A stretch of DNA of 64,000 nucleotides from Bradyrhizobium hereditatis (GTDB lineage Bacteria; Pseudomonadota; Alphaproteobacteria; Rhizobiales; Xanthobacteraceae): positions 1 to 64,000 of the forward strand of contig NZ_JAGKJK010000006.1 of NCBI RefSeq assembly GCF_020329435.1, given 5' to 3'. Below, in pieces: positions 54,650 to 63,361 of the stretch. The notes beneath the pieces were generated by a model, which was not told the origin of the DNA, made no database searches, and worked only from the letters and a program-made list of their open reading frames with translations. Each line of letters opens with the position of its first letter. Within the stretch, counting starts at the first letter, position 1. Both the position numbers and the translations under genes were made by a program.

Positions 54650-57600
54650 TCAATAGGAATGTGAGGCAGCATGATCTGCGACAGACTCGTCGGGGCGCCG
54701 CTGCATCAGCCGCATCAGGGGCTTCTTGCCGAACATGAGGAACAGCACGGGCGTAATCAGCGCATCGAGCAAGGTCGCGCTGATCAGTCCGCCAAAGATC
54801 GTCACCGCGACGGGATGCAGGATTTCCTTGCCCGGCTCGTCTGCCGCGACAAGCAGCGGCAGCAGCGCAAGGCCCGCTGAAAGCGCGGTCATCAGCACGG
54901 GTGTCATGCGCTCGAGGCTTCCGCGGATCACAAGCGCCGGCCCGAACTCCATCCCTTCCTGCAAGGCAAGATTGATGTAGTGGCTTATCTTGAGAATCCC
55001 ATTGCGTGTGGCGATTCCCGTCAGGGTGATGAAGCCGATCATGCTGGCGACGGATAGCGGCTGGTCGGTCAGTGCCAGTGCCGCTACCGAACCGATCAGC
55101 GCAAGCGGCACCCCGCCCATGATGATCAACGCGAGCACGGTAGAGCGGTAGCGGCTGTAGAGGATCGCAAAGATCAGCGCGAGGGAGAGGGCTGAAAGAA
55201 TAGCTATTCGGCGACTGGCTTCTTCCTGAGCCTGGAATGTGCCTTCGAGGCTCGCGGTGACGCCCTGTGGCAGGCTCGTCGCTTGCAATTCGGCGCGAAT
55301 GCGGCGCACGATCTCGGCCATATCGGTTTTGCCGTCGGAGTTCGCGAGCACGACGATGCGCCTGCGGCCGTTCTCTCTCAGGATTTGGTTCGGCCCGTCC
55401 GTCTCCTTCACATCAGCAATCTGACGGGCCGGTATCCAGCCGGAGGGAGTCTTGATCAGGAGCTCGCCGAGCTTCTCGGTGGTGCGTAGCCGCTCGGGCA
55501 ATCTCATGACGACGTCGTAGCGCTTGTAGCCGTCGACCACGCGCGAGATGACGCGACCGCTCGATAGCCGCGATAGCTGTTCCGTAACAGCGCCGGGCTG
55601 CACACCGTACAAGGCGGCCCGCGTATAGTCGACGCGGACTTCGAGTTGGGGAATGCGGACCTGCTTTTCAACCTGGAGGTCCTGGATGCCGTCGATCTTG
55701 GCGAGCCGCCCACGGAGTTCTTCCGCGCTGTTTCGCAGCGTGTCGAGGTCGTCGCCGAACAGTTTGAGGGCGAGTTCGGCTCGAATGCCCGAGAGCAGGT
55801 GATCAAGCCGGTGCGAGATCGGCTGTCCGACATTGATCGAGAGCGGAAGCACCGAAAGCCGGGAACGAATGTCCGCGACGATCTCGGGTTTTGGTCGCCG
55901 TGAGGGCTTGAGATCGACATCAATTTCCGAGGAATGGACGCCTTCCGCGTGCTCGTCCAGCTCGGCGCGCCCTGTTCGGCGCCCGACGCTGATCACTTCC
56001 GGCACATCGAGCAGCAGGCGTTCCGCGATAGAGCCGACCCGGCTGGATTCCGAAAGCGAGACGCCTGGGGCGAACGCAATATTGATCGTGAAAGTGCCTT
56101 CGTTGAAGGCCGGCAGGAACGCGCGCTTCAAGGCGAATACGCCGGCGCCGGCGCTGAGCACCGCGAGCGCCGTCACGCCAAGCAGCAATCCTTTGTGAGC
56201 GAAAGCGAACCGCAGTGCCGCATGGTTGACGGACTTGAGCTTGCGAACAAGCCAGCTCTCCCGTTCAGCAAGCCGCTTCATCCCGGGCAGCAGGTAATAG
56301 GCCAATACCGGCGTCAGCGTGATCGAAACCAAAAGACTCGCGAGGATCGAGATGATGTAGGCGTGGCCGAGCGGCGCGAACAGCCGTCCCTCGATGCCCG
56401 ACAGCGCAAACAGCGGCACGAACACAAGGACGATGATCATCGTGGCATAGACGATTCCCGATCGCACTTCGTTGGATGCGGAAACCACCACGTCGAAAAC
56501 TGAACGGGGATTGCCTTGCTCCCTGTTCTCACGGAGCCTGCGGAAGATGTTCTCGACATCGACGACGGCGTCATCGACCAGCTCGCCGATGGCGATCGCA
56601 AGTCCTCCCAGGGTCATCGTATTGATGGACAACCCGAGCAGCTTGAAGATGATGGCGGTGGTCAGGATCGAGACCGGGATCGCCGTCAGCGAGATGGCTG
56701 TGGTGCGCCAGTTGAGGAGGAACGCGAACAGGATCGCCGCCACGACGAGCGCTGCTTCGAGCAATACTCGTAAGAGGTTCTGGATCGAGTTTTCGATGAA
56801 GTCGGCCTGCCGGAATATGATCTCGTTGGCTTTCACGCCGGACGGCAGGCTGGGCTCCAGCTCCGCGAGCGCCTGCGTGATCTGTTGCGTCAGCTGCACT
56901 GTATCGACATTGGGCTGCTTCTCGATCGAGACGATCACAGCGGGCCTGCTCATATAGCCCGCATCGCCGCGTTTGACCTTGGGCGCAAACTCGACGTTCG
57001 CCACCTGCCGCAGCAGGATGGGACGCCCTTCGATCGTGGTGACGACGATGTTGCGCAGGTCTTCCAGGCTCGTGGTGCGCCCGATATTCCGGATCAGATA
57101 TTCGCGGGCATGCTGGTCGGTGAACCCGCCGCCGGTATTGGTGCCGAACTGCCGGAGCGCCAGCTCGACTTGCTCATAGCTCACACCGAGTGCGCGCAAC
57201 GCGGAAGGCAGCGGCGCAATCCGGTACTGACGAACCTCGCCGCCGATCGGGATCACCTGCGCGACGCCGGGTATGGAGAGCAATCGCGGCCTGATCGTGA
57301 AATCGGCGATCTCGCGCACCTCCATCGGGGAGGCGGACTTAGACGTCACCGCGACGAGCAGAATTTGACCCATGATCGAACTGATGGGGCCAATCTGCGG
57401 TGTGACGTTCAAAGGCAGTTGGTCCTGCACCCACGCGAGACGTTCCGCGACCAGTTGGCGGTTGCGGTAAATATCGGTCCGCCAGTCGAACTCCACGTAG
57501 ACGATCGAAAGCCCGATGCCGGAGACCGATCGCACGCGGCTGACGCCCGGCACGCCATTCATCTGGGTTTCGATCGGGAAGCTGACGAGCTGCTCGACTT

Positions 57601-57778
57601 CCGGCGGGGCGTAGCCTTCCGATTCCGTCATGATCGTGACGGTTGGGCGATTGAGGTCGGGGAACACGTCGACCGGCAGCTGGCGGGCGGTATAGGCGCC
57701 CAGCACAACCAGGACGCCCGCGATCGCAAGAACGAGGAGGCGGTTGCGAAGGGAGGCGCTGACCAGGAATGTGAACAT
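54650..57778 (-). CDS. CzcA/CusA-family heavy-metal RND efflux pump
   Basis: The 1042-residue product has the RND plan: helix 1, a large periplasmic loop ([20 protein letters not shown]), six helices, a second loop, five helices. The helix-4 motif [17 protein letters not shown] (near residue 396) keeps the proton-relay Asp and Glu but has Ala where CzcA has the first Asp of DFG. In the second loop [16 protein letters not shown] resembles CzcA/CnrA rather than CusA, since Met573 of CusA is not present. Export of divalent cations such as Co, Zn, Cd or Ni is therefore favoured, with low certainty. It lies 12 bp after the adaptor gene. Confidence 0.9.
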   Translation of the reverse strand: MFTFLVSASLRNRLLVLAIAGVLVVLGAYTARQLPVDVFPDLNRPTVTIMTESEGYAPPEVEQLVSFPIETQMNGVPGVSRVRSVSGIGLSIVYVEFDWRTDIYRNRQLVAERLAWVQDQLPLNVTPQIGPISSIMGQILLVAVTSKSASPMEVREIADFTIRPRLLSIPGVAQVIPIGGEVRQYRIAPLPSALRALGVSYEQVELALRQFGTNTGGGFTDQHAREYLIRNIGRTTSLEDLRNIVVTTIEGRPILLRQVANVEFAPKVKRGDAGYMSRPAVIVSIEKQPNVDTVQLTQQITQALAELEPSLPSGVKANEIIFRQADFIENSIQNLLRVLLEAALVVAAILFAFLLNWRTTAISLTAIPVSILTTAIIFKLLGLSINTMTLGGLAIAIGELVDDAVVDVENIFRRLRENREQGNPRSVFDVVVSASNEVRSGIVYATMIIVLVFVPLFALSGIEGRLFAPLGHAYIISILASLLVSITLTPVLAYYLLPGMKRLAERESWLVRKLKSVNHAALRFAFAHKGLLLGVTALAVLSAGAGVFALKRAFLPAFNEGTFTINIAFAPGVSLSESSRVGSIAERLLLDVPEVISVGRRTGRAELDEHAEGVHSSEIDVDLKPSRRPKPEIVADIRSRLSVLPLSINVGQPISHRLDHLLSGIRAELALKLFGDDLDTLRNSAEELRGRLAKIDGIQDLQVEKQVRIPQLEVRVDYTRAALYGVQPGAVTEQLSRLSSGRVISRVVDGYKRYDVVMRLPERLRTTEKLGELLIKTPSGWIPARQIADVKETDGPNQILRENGRRRIVVLANSDGKTDMAEIVRRIRAELQATSLPQGVTASLEGTFQAQEEASRRIAILSALSLALIFAILYSRYRSTVLALIIMGGVPLALIGSVAALALTDQPLSVASMIGFITLTGIATRNGILKISHYINLALQEGMEFGPALVIRGSLERMTPVLMTALSAGLALLPLLVAADEPGKEILHPVAVTIFGGLISATLLDALITPVLFLMFGKKPLMRLMQRRPDESVADHAASHSY

Positions 57779-57790
57779 GGATGTATTCCT

Positions 57791-59461
57791 TCAGCGCACG
57801 TGATCGAGCAGGTCAGCGCCTTGCGACACCACGCGCTTGCCGGAAGCGATGCCGGACACGATCAGCACCCGATCGCCGTCGAGAGGCTCCGTGCGAACAC
57901 TCCTTGGCACGAACCGCTCGGGGGTGACGTGCTCGTACACGAAATCCTGACCGTTCGACCCACGCACGACGCTGCTGCGTGGCACCGCAAGGCCTTCCTT
58001 TGTTTCGTCGGTGGCGACCAGTACGGTCAGGAATTGACCGGCCCTCAGTCCCGCCGTGTCGCCCGTTACGGCAAAGTGCATCGGCACCGACTGGCTGCGG
58101 TCGGCAAAGCCGGTACCGCGATAGATCAGGTCGTAATTCCTGCCCGTATATGTCGATGCACGCGCACCTTGCGACGGTTCGAAGCTCTCGAAGCTGAGCG
58201 CTTCGACCCATAGCCGCGCGGGATCGATAATATTGAAGACGACGGAGCTCGGCTGGACGATTTGGCCGGCAACGGCGCTGCCTTCGGCGATGATGCCCGC
58301 GACCGGGGCGATCAGCGCCTCGGGCTCGCGGCGCGACGCTCTTTCAATCGATGCGCGCCGATCGCGAAGGCCTTCCAGCTCCAGCCGCGTGTCCTCGAGC
58401 TGGGTACGAGAAATAGCGCCCGATGGCGCGAGTTGCTCATAGCGCGCGAACCTGCGCTCCACGATCGAGATCTGCTGATCGAGCTCGCCCTGGCGCTGCC
58501 GCATGTCGGAAACGTCGATCGCCTGGATAGGCGGCGTGACATAGCCGAGGATATCGCCTTGCTTCACCCGCGTGCCGAGGCGAGGGAAGCCGTCCGGCGG
58601 TGCGGAAAGCCGGCCACCGACGGCGGATTGCACGTAGCCGCTGGCATTGGGGTCGGGAATGATCCTTCCCGGAAGTTCAGTGATCTTTTTGTGCTTCGCC
58701 TGTTCGGCGATCAGCGTCCGCAGCGCAAATATCCGTTGCACTGTCTTGGGCACGAACACAGTCCCATCCGCCAGGCGCTGGGCGCGTTCGCCTGAAACGA
58801 TGTTGATTGCGACTTGCGCCTTGTCTTCCTCATGGCCGTGGCCATCATGGCCTTCATGCGCGTACGTGTCGCGGATGCCCGTGAATGCAGCAAGGATGAC
58901 GACCAAGGCCGCGGCTCGTCTTCCGCGGAGCGCAATGGCCGTCAATAGCACGCCCGTCAGCAGGCCGCCGAGAGCGAGCAGGATCGAATTCCTGCCGATA
59001 TGTTCGCTCTGATCCGCGTTCGCTTGCACGGCGCTTTGTGCCGGCGCACGCGCGGTCTGAATCGTCATCGGCAAAATGTCGGTGGCATCTCCCGCTGTAA
59101 CGGTGAAAATGAGGTCGGCACGGTCGTTCTTTGCCACCCACGGCGCCGGCAGGCGGTATGTGCCGTCGGCATTCTCGGTCGCCTTTACGGAACCATCAGG
59201 GGTTTCAACTTCAACTATTGCGCCCTTCACCGGCTCGTTCGTGGCGAACCGGTCGATATGGATTTCGAGATGGTCACCACGGACGACAGCAACGATCTCG
59301 AACGCGTTGGAATCGGTCTCGCCACGGGGCAACACGCCGGCCGAGACGGCAGGTTGTTCGCCATGGTCATGACCCTCATGGGCAGATGCGGGAGCGGTCG
59401 CAGCGCACAGAGCTGCGATTGCCGCGAGAGCACGCAGGGCGCGCCCAAAATGGGAAAACAT
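57791..59461 (-). CDS. RND periplasmic adaptor with extra N-terminal His-rich modules
   Basis: The 556-residue product is longer than the usual 400 residues. It has a signal peptide ending ASAHEG, the His motif HEGHDHGE (28-35), an Ig-like beta domain (55-135), a membrane helix (159-178), a second hydrophobic segment (183-197) and a second His motif AHEGHDGHGHEED (201-213). The adaptor proper (from about 220) has the CusB-type GRIIPDPNASGYVQSAVGGR, a coiled-coil hairpin (about 310-375) and a beta-barrel. It links pump and outer-membrane channel. No outer-membrane factor gene is in the window, so that partner must be encoded elsewhere. Confidence 0.9.
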   Translation of the reverse strand: MFSHFGRALRALAAIAALCAATAPASAHEGHDHGEQPAVSAGVLPRGETDSNAFEIVAVVRGDHLEIHIDRFATNEPVKGAIVEVETPDGSVKATENADGTYRLPAPWVAKNDRADLIFTVTAGDATDILPMTIQTARAPAQSAVQANADQSEHIGRNSILLALGGLLTGVLLTAIALRGRRAAALVVILAAFTGIRDTYAHEGHDGHGHEEDKAQVAINIVSGERAQRLADGTVFVPKTVQRIFALRTLIAEQAKHKKITELPGRIIPDPNASGYVQSAVGGRLSAPPDGFPRLGTRVKQGDILGYVTPPIQAIDVSDMRQRQGELDQQISIVERRFARYEQLAPSGAISRTQLEDTRLELEGLRDRRASIERASRREPEALIAPVAGIIAEGSAVAGQIVQPSSVVFNIIDPARLWVEALSFESFEPSQGARASTYTGRNYDLIYRGTGFADRSQSVPMHFAVTGDTAGLRAGQFLTVLVATDETKEGLAVPRSSVVRGSNGQDFVYEHVTPERFVPRSVRTEPLDGDRVLIVSGIASGKRVVSQGADLLDHVR

Positions 59462-59537
59462 ACCAAAATCCTTCAGCCTGAATGACCGTCAGTTGCGGGC
59501 CGCAACACCGGCCACGCAAATTCACTGATCGCTGCGT

Positions 59538-59948
59538 TCAGACGAAGTATTTGGGAGGGCGCCTGAGGGAATCAGGCGCGCGGTCTGGCATTATCTGGAC
59601 CGGGACAAACGCAACACGCGTCGTCGACCTGGCCAAGGGGACAAGTTGCGCGAAACTGGGCAGCCCGGCGGCACAGCAGGAAGCGCATACCGACGTGCAG
59701 CAGGCGCCGACGCAATTTCGTTCCGAAGTGGCTGGAATCTCGGTCTGGCCTCGCTGGGCCTGTTGCAGCACCGCCTGTGTCGACGACCGTTCGGATCGAT
59801 CAAAGACGGCGTCGCCATGGCCGCCATGGACCTGAGCAGCGGCATGGTGATGATGGCCAGCATGGGCTTGGGCAACGGACGGCGCGAATGAAAGCACGAT
59901 CAGGACGATCGCGGCTCCCAGGACGCATATAATTCGTTGCTTTAGCAT
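59538..59948 (-). CDS. Small exported His/Cys-rich protein
   Basis: The 136-residue product has a signal peptide (ICVLGAAIVLIVLSFAPSVAQA) followed by HAGHHHHAAAQVHGGHGD and, further on, CVGACCTSVCASCC with six cysteines in 14 residues. It ends PDSLRRPPKYFV. The two clusters suggest capture of metal ions in the periplasm. It is the first gene of the efflux operon, 76 bp before the adaptor gene. Proteins of this kind are common before cus/czc genes in rhizobia but lack a defined function. Confidence 0.8.
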   Translation of the reverse strand: MLKQRIICVLGAAIVLIVLSFAPSVAQAHAGHHHHAAAQVHGGHGDAVFDRSERSSTQAVLQQAQRGQTEIPATSERNCVGACCTSVCASCCAAGLPSFAQLVPLARSTTRVAFVPVQIMPDRAPDSLRRPPKYFV

Positions 59949-60184
59949 AACCGTTCAATAGTAGCACAGGTGCGCCCTAAATATCGCCCGGGAACCGGGA
60001 ATTCAAGACGAGAATGCTGCGGTGCCGATATGGTTATCGCCACATTTATTGCTGCTAATGTCCCGCTTGCGACTTGCATTGAAGGTTTCCGCGGCGCTGG
60101 CGGGTTTCGGGGAGGTTCGCGTTTCGACATACGCCTTGGAACCCTTGGTGCCATTATGGATTGTCGCGGGAATAGGAGGCTGGG

Positions 60185-60382
60185 ATGCATACCGAGATCA
60201 ACATCTTCGAGAAACCCATCGAGCGCATCCGGAAGACGTGCGAGCTGATGGGTCTTGGCGCCGAATTTGACCGCAAGCTGCCGGAGCTCGAAACGCACCT
60301 GGAAGGGCTGGTGGCGGAAGGGGAAACCAGCGAGGAACGGCTGGCTGTGAGCGGCCTGACATTTCTCAAGCGGGCCGGATAG
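60185..60382 (+). CDS. Small conserved hypothetical protein, 65 residues
   Basis: The ATG at 60185 follows a strong binding site, AGGAGG at 5 bp spacing. The product reads MHTEINIFEKPIERIRKTCE, then LMGLGAEFDRKLPELETHL, an amphipathic helical protein without membrane segment. I do not recognise a family. It is a convergent neighbour of the next small gene, whose stop lies 20 bp away. Confidence 0.75.
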   Translation: MHTEINIFEKPIERIRKTCELMGLGAEFDRKLPELETHLEGLVAEGETSEERLAVSGLTFLKRAG

Positions 60383-60402
60383 GTGTCGAGACGGCCTGTG
60401 GA

Positions 60403-60627
60403 TCAGGAAATTTCGCGCGGCAGTTTCCAGGCCGGATCCGGCGCGCAATCCTCTTCTATCTTGATTTCCTTCACGTGATAGCGCGCGGGCAGAACCTGTC
60501 CGCCGGCTTCGTCTGCAACCGGGATGTCGGAAATCAGACCATCGTCGAGCGCATGCTTCCAGACCTCCGGCTCGGTCGGCAAGCCAGGTCCGATCTGCCT
60601 GTCGCCATTAAAAAGCGCGTAAGCCAC
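60403..60627 (-). CDS. Small conserved hypothetical protein, 74 residues
   Basis: The GTG at 60625-60627 is chosen because GGGAGGGG (60631-60638) stands at ideal distance. The product reads (M)AYALFNGDRQIGPGLPTEPE, then VWKHALDDGLISDIPVADEA and ends in DPAWKLPREIS. It looks like a cytosolic domain of mixed alpha/beta structure; no family is recognised. A hairpin with T-run lies in its leader just upstream of the ribosome binding site. Confidence 0.75.
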   Translation of the reverse strand: MAYALFNGDRQIGPGLPTEPEVWKHALDDGLISDIPVADEAGGQVLPARYHVKEIKIEEDCAPDPAWKLPREIS

Positions 60628-60643
60628 GAGCCCCTCCCAAATC

Positions 60644-60682
60644 AAAACCCCGCCAGCTATCTAAATAACTGACGGGGCTTTT
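60644..60682 (-). terminator. Intrinsic terminator or attenuator in the leader of a small gene
   Basis: CCCCGCCAG (60648-60656) pairs with CTGACGGGG (60669-60677) with one mismatch. Leftward it is followed by TTTTGATTT, rightward by CTTTT. It ends six bases before the Shine-Dalgarno of the 60403-60627 gene. Confidence 0.65.
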
Positions 60683-60872
60683 GAGCTGATATTTCTGGAA
60701 AGATTTCTCCTTCCGGATCTACCTGCTCAACCGTTCAACGCGGCAGGAGCGATCTCGTTCCCGGCTTTTCGGTGTCGGATGAAAAAATTCCGGGAGGTCT
60801 CGTGGGGCACCGCGATACGCATCAATTCCGGTCCGCGGGAAAGATAATGGGTTTCGCTGCGCTCTACCTTCC

Positions 60873-61343
60873 TTACGAATTGCCGCCTGTCCGCCGATAG
60901 CGGAAGTCGCAATGGCTGGCGCCCTGCATGATCGTCTGGGTGCGCGTCAGCTTGACGTCCGCCCCATACCCCTTGGCCGTATCGAAATCCGCCGAGCAAA
61001 CAAGCAGGAACCCGAGTTCCGGTTCTCCCAGTTCCTTGTAGAATTCAGCGTAGCGGCATCGCGTGACGTCAAATGCAAAAACGTCCTGCGACTGCTCGAT
61101 CACTTCGTAGTGCAGCGCATCATCGCGGGCATAGGTCGTGAACGCCGACCCAATCGCCTTGCCGAGGTTCTTCTCATTCTTTGAGTGCCAAAATTCTTCG
61201 CCAAAGCCGCGGTAAAGGTCGCCGAGCGTCTTTCGCACGATGCTGTTGGCGCGTTCCTCGCCCAGTTCCGCCTGAAGAGCTTTCACAAGCGGGACCAGAA
61301 CCTGGGCCTGAATCTTGGCTTGTTGGATGACGGGAATGCTCAC
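60873..61343 (-). CDS. ATC-hydrolase family protein (L-2-amino-thiazoline-4-carboxylate hydrolase-like)
   Basis: The 156-residue cytosolic product is helical in the first half and ends with the family signature CRYAEFYKELGEPELGFLLV then CSADF and TRTQTIMQGASHCDFRYR, with Cys and His residues in conserved positions. The family was named for thiazoline hydrolysis to L-cysteine in Pseudomonas, but most members have unknown roles. Its ATG at 61341-61343 is followed by MSIPVIQQAKIQAQ. It is divergent from the small exported protein gene at 61475. Confidence 0.82.
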   Translation of the reverse strand: MSIPVIQQAKIQAQVLVPLVKALQAELGEERANSIVRKTLGDLYRGFGEEFWHSKNEKNLGKAIGSAFTTYARDDALHYEVIEQSQDVFAFDVTRCRYAEFYKELGEPELGFLLVCSADFDTAKGYGADVKLTRTQTIMQGASHCDFRYRRTGGNS

Positions 61344-61474
61344 CGGCAGCCTCCATTCTTGTTCTTGCGTTGGATATCCACGCGCTTCTGGAAGGCAGCC
61401 CTATTCGCGTGGAATTCTTGCCACTTTTTCCTGTTCTGACATGGGCCCATTCAACACTGGAGCAGGCGGGGCCA

Positions 61475-61738
61475 ATGCGCAAACTACTATTCGGAATCGC
61501 GATCACAATGCCAATTGCCTTTGTGTCCCCCGCAGCCACAGCGCTGCCTGCCGGTCATGCGATGGCTCACGCCCCGCTGGTCAAGGCCGATTTGATTGAG
61601 GTGAAGGGCGGGCACGGCCGCGGGCATGGTTGGGGTCGTGGGCACGGTTATCGTCCGTTTGGTTGGAGCCGCGGCCGCAAAGTCGGCTGGCGCGGGCGGG
61701 GCTGCCCGCCCGGTCACTGGAAGAAGGGCTGGTGCTGA
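61475..61738 (+). CDS. Small exported Gly/His/Arg-rich protein
   Basis: The 87-residue product has a signal peptide (MRKLLFGIAITMPIAFVSPA with cleavage near ATA-LP) and a mature part dominated by GHGRGHGWGRGHGYRPF, GWSRGRK and CPPGHWKKGWC. Such short secreted proteins with GHG repeats occur in several copies in Bradyrhizobium; function is unknown, metal binding is possible. The ATG at 61475 follows GGCGGGG; the longer upstream frame has no signal-like start. Confidence 0.75.
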   Translation: MRKLLFGIAITMPIAFVSPAATALPAGHAMAHAPLVKADLIEVKGGHGRGHGWGRGHGYRPFGWSRGRKVGWRGRGCPPGHWKKGWC

Positions 61739-61750
61739 AACGGAACGGCT

Positions 61751-61812
61751 AGCCAGTCTTCCTCATAGGCTGGCTTTCATCGATGAAAAGGTCCCACCCG
61801 AGATGGGACCTT
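61751..61812 (+). terminator. Two adjacent hairpins, probable transcript end
   Basis: AGCCAG (61751-61756) pairs with CTGGCT (61770-61775), followed by TTTC. AAGGTCCCA (61788-61796) pairs perfectly with TGGGACCTT (61804-61812) around a 7-nt loop. Both stand just past the stop of the GHG-repeat protein gene. T-runs are short, so termination is likely but not certain. Confidence 0.45.
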
Positions 61813-61937
61813 CACTTCGGCCCAAGGGTTCGGCCCAACACTCGGCGGCTCTTATCCGAATACTTGAGCTGCTGCAAAGCAGAACGCGCCCGCCAACTCT
61901 GTCCTGATGGGCGCGTTTGCACATTTAGCAGTCAACC

Positions 61938-62726
61938 TCAGAAGATGCCTGGCACCAGCGTCGCCACCTTTTCGCGATAGCGCCGGTACTCATTGTCGAA
62001 CATCGCCACCAGGTCGCGCTCTTCGAGATAGATGCCTACGAAGATATAGGCTGTCGTCACCGCAGCGAACAAGAGATGGCCGAGCGTCATGGTCGGCGTG
62101 CACCAGAAGGCGATGATGAAGCCGAGATAGATCGGGTGCCGGATCAAGCGATAGAGGCCAGGCGTCTTGAACTTCATGGGTTCGACCACGCGGCCGGCAA
62201 AATGCGAAACGACTTGCGTCAATCCGAACAGCTCGAAATGGCTGATCAGGAACGTGCTGTAGAGCACGATGAGCCAGCCGACAGCGCCGCCCGCGGTCGC
62301 GATGCCGGCAAAAACAGGATTGTCGATATGCCAGACCACTGCAGGCATCGGTTGCCATTGCCAGAACAACAGGATCAACGCGAGACTCGTCAGCAACACA
62401 TACGTCGAGCGTTCAATCGCAGGCGAGGCCAAGCGCACGAACAATCGCTTGAAGCCCTGCCGCGCCATGCCGCTGTGCTGCACGGCAAAGATCGACATCA
62501 GCACCAGGTTCGTCAGCAAGGCCGTCATCAGGGATGGTGCCGAACCTGTATTGATGTTCTTCGGTACGGCGTATTGCGAGACGAAGCCGACAGCGTAGAG
62601 AAACGTGCCGAGGAAGATCAGATAGACGAGGCCGCCGTAACACAACGTGAGCAGCCTGGTTGCGAAAGAAGCCACAGCCGGAGGGTTGGCAGGACTGTTC
62701 GGACCGGTGTGCGTCGTAATCGACAT
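61938..62726 (-). CDS. mddA: Methanethiol S-methyltransferase (MddA type)
   Basis: The 262-residue membrane protein has about five helices. The segment IFAVQHSGMARQGFKRLF and AIERSTYVLLTSLALILLFW are typical for MddA/NnrU-like proteins, and the C-terminal GLYRLIRHPIYLGFIIAFW with YLEERDLVAMFDNEYRRY is the isoprenylcysteine-methyltransferase-type SAM site. MddA methylates methanethiol to dimethyl sulfide and was described in Bradyrhizobium among others. Other members of this superfamily methylate different thiols, so the substrate is not proven. The ATG at 62724-62726 follows GGAAGGAGA. Confidence 0.85.
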   Translation of the reverse strand: MSITTHTGPNSPANPPAVASFATRLLTLCYGGLVYLIFLGTFLYAVGFVSQYAVPKNINTGSAPSLMTALLTNLVLMSIFAVQHSGMARQGFKRLFVRLASPAIERSTYVLLTSLALILLFWQWQPMPAVVWHIDNPVFAGIATAGGAVGWLIVLYSTFLISHFELFGLTQVVSHFAGRVVEPMKFKTPGLYRLIRHPIYLGFIIAFWCTPTMTLGHLLFAAVTTAYIFVGIYLEERDLVAMFDNEYRRYREKVATLVPGIF

Positions 62727-62779
62727 TTCAATCTCCTTCCGTTTGAAATGGTGATGTCTGGCAATGATCTTGGTGAGGA

Positions 62780-63070
62780 CTATCTGAGGCGACGCTGTTT
62801 GCGGAGCTCGGCCGCTTTCTCGACGGCTCTATCAAGTGGGCCGCGGTAGATGCGCGTCTGATCGAGTTCGTTCCTCTCAAGCCGGTGCAACGCGCACAGC
62901 CTGATCTGCTGCTCGCGATAGGCGGTGGTCGCGGCAGCCCACTGCTTGAAAATCGCCGCAGCCGCGCGGCCCAATGGAGCGCGCTCCTTCGCAACGCTGG
63001 GGTTCTCGCTGACGAGATGATGGTGATCGCAGTCACAGGGCGGCCCTCCGTCCCAGGCGCTCTGCGCGTT
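62780..63070 (-). pseudogene. 3' part of a probably frameshifted small gene
   Basis: The frame is open from 63070 down to 62780 with native-looking composition: CDCDHHHLVSENPSVAKERA, then FKQWAAATTAYREQQIRL and a charged end AVEKAAELRKQRRLR. It has no ATG or good start in its first half; only a TTG at 62974 gives a 64-residue product. The preceding frame (63033-63176) ends within it, and joining the two by one frameshift near 63040-63050 gives a continuous protein of about 130 residues with MKRAERLGRRAA running into CDCDHHH. It stands 53 bp upstream of mddA. Confidence 0.45.
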
Positions 63071-63176
63071 TCATGAAATGAGGAAGGCGAAGGCAAACGG
63101 CGTCGGCCGCGTGGCCTTGCGGCATCAAGCCTTCTGGTGAAACATTGCGATTGGTGGAATCAAGCAGGCGAGTCAT
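63033..63176 (-). pseudogene. 5' part of the same frameshifted small gene
   Basis: The ATG at 63174-63176 follows CCGGAGA and encodes MTRLLDSTNRNVSPEGLMPQ, then LRLPHFMKRAERLGRRAAL before a TGA. The end continues without obvious break in another frame (62780-63070). Alternatively it is an independent 47-residue gene. It is divergent from the CadC-like regulator gene. Confidence 0.45.
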
Positions 63177-63361
63177 TGGCCGTCTCCGGTTGAATGAGGA
63201 TTGGCCCATCTTTAAATTGAGATGTCCCAGCAAGCTTGGCGGAGATCTTCAGAAGACCTTGGTTTTTCCTTCCTGAAGCGGTTGTTTTTGCTCAATTTGT
63301 TCCATTGATTTCTCTGGTGGTTGCGAGGGCACGGATCGCATTAACATCAGTAGAGGTGGTA

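Noticed and set aside
56885..58213. 442-codon frame antisense to the RND pump and adaptor genes
   Set aside because: It spans two real genes on the opposite strand and has no recognisable features.
60022..60270. Forward frame overlapping the 65-residue gene
   Set aside because: It overlaps the frame with the AGGAGG-preceded ATG at 60185 and turns into non-native residues after the overlap begins.
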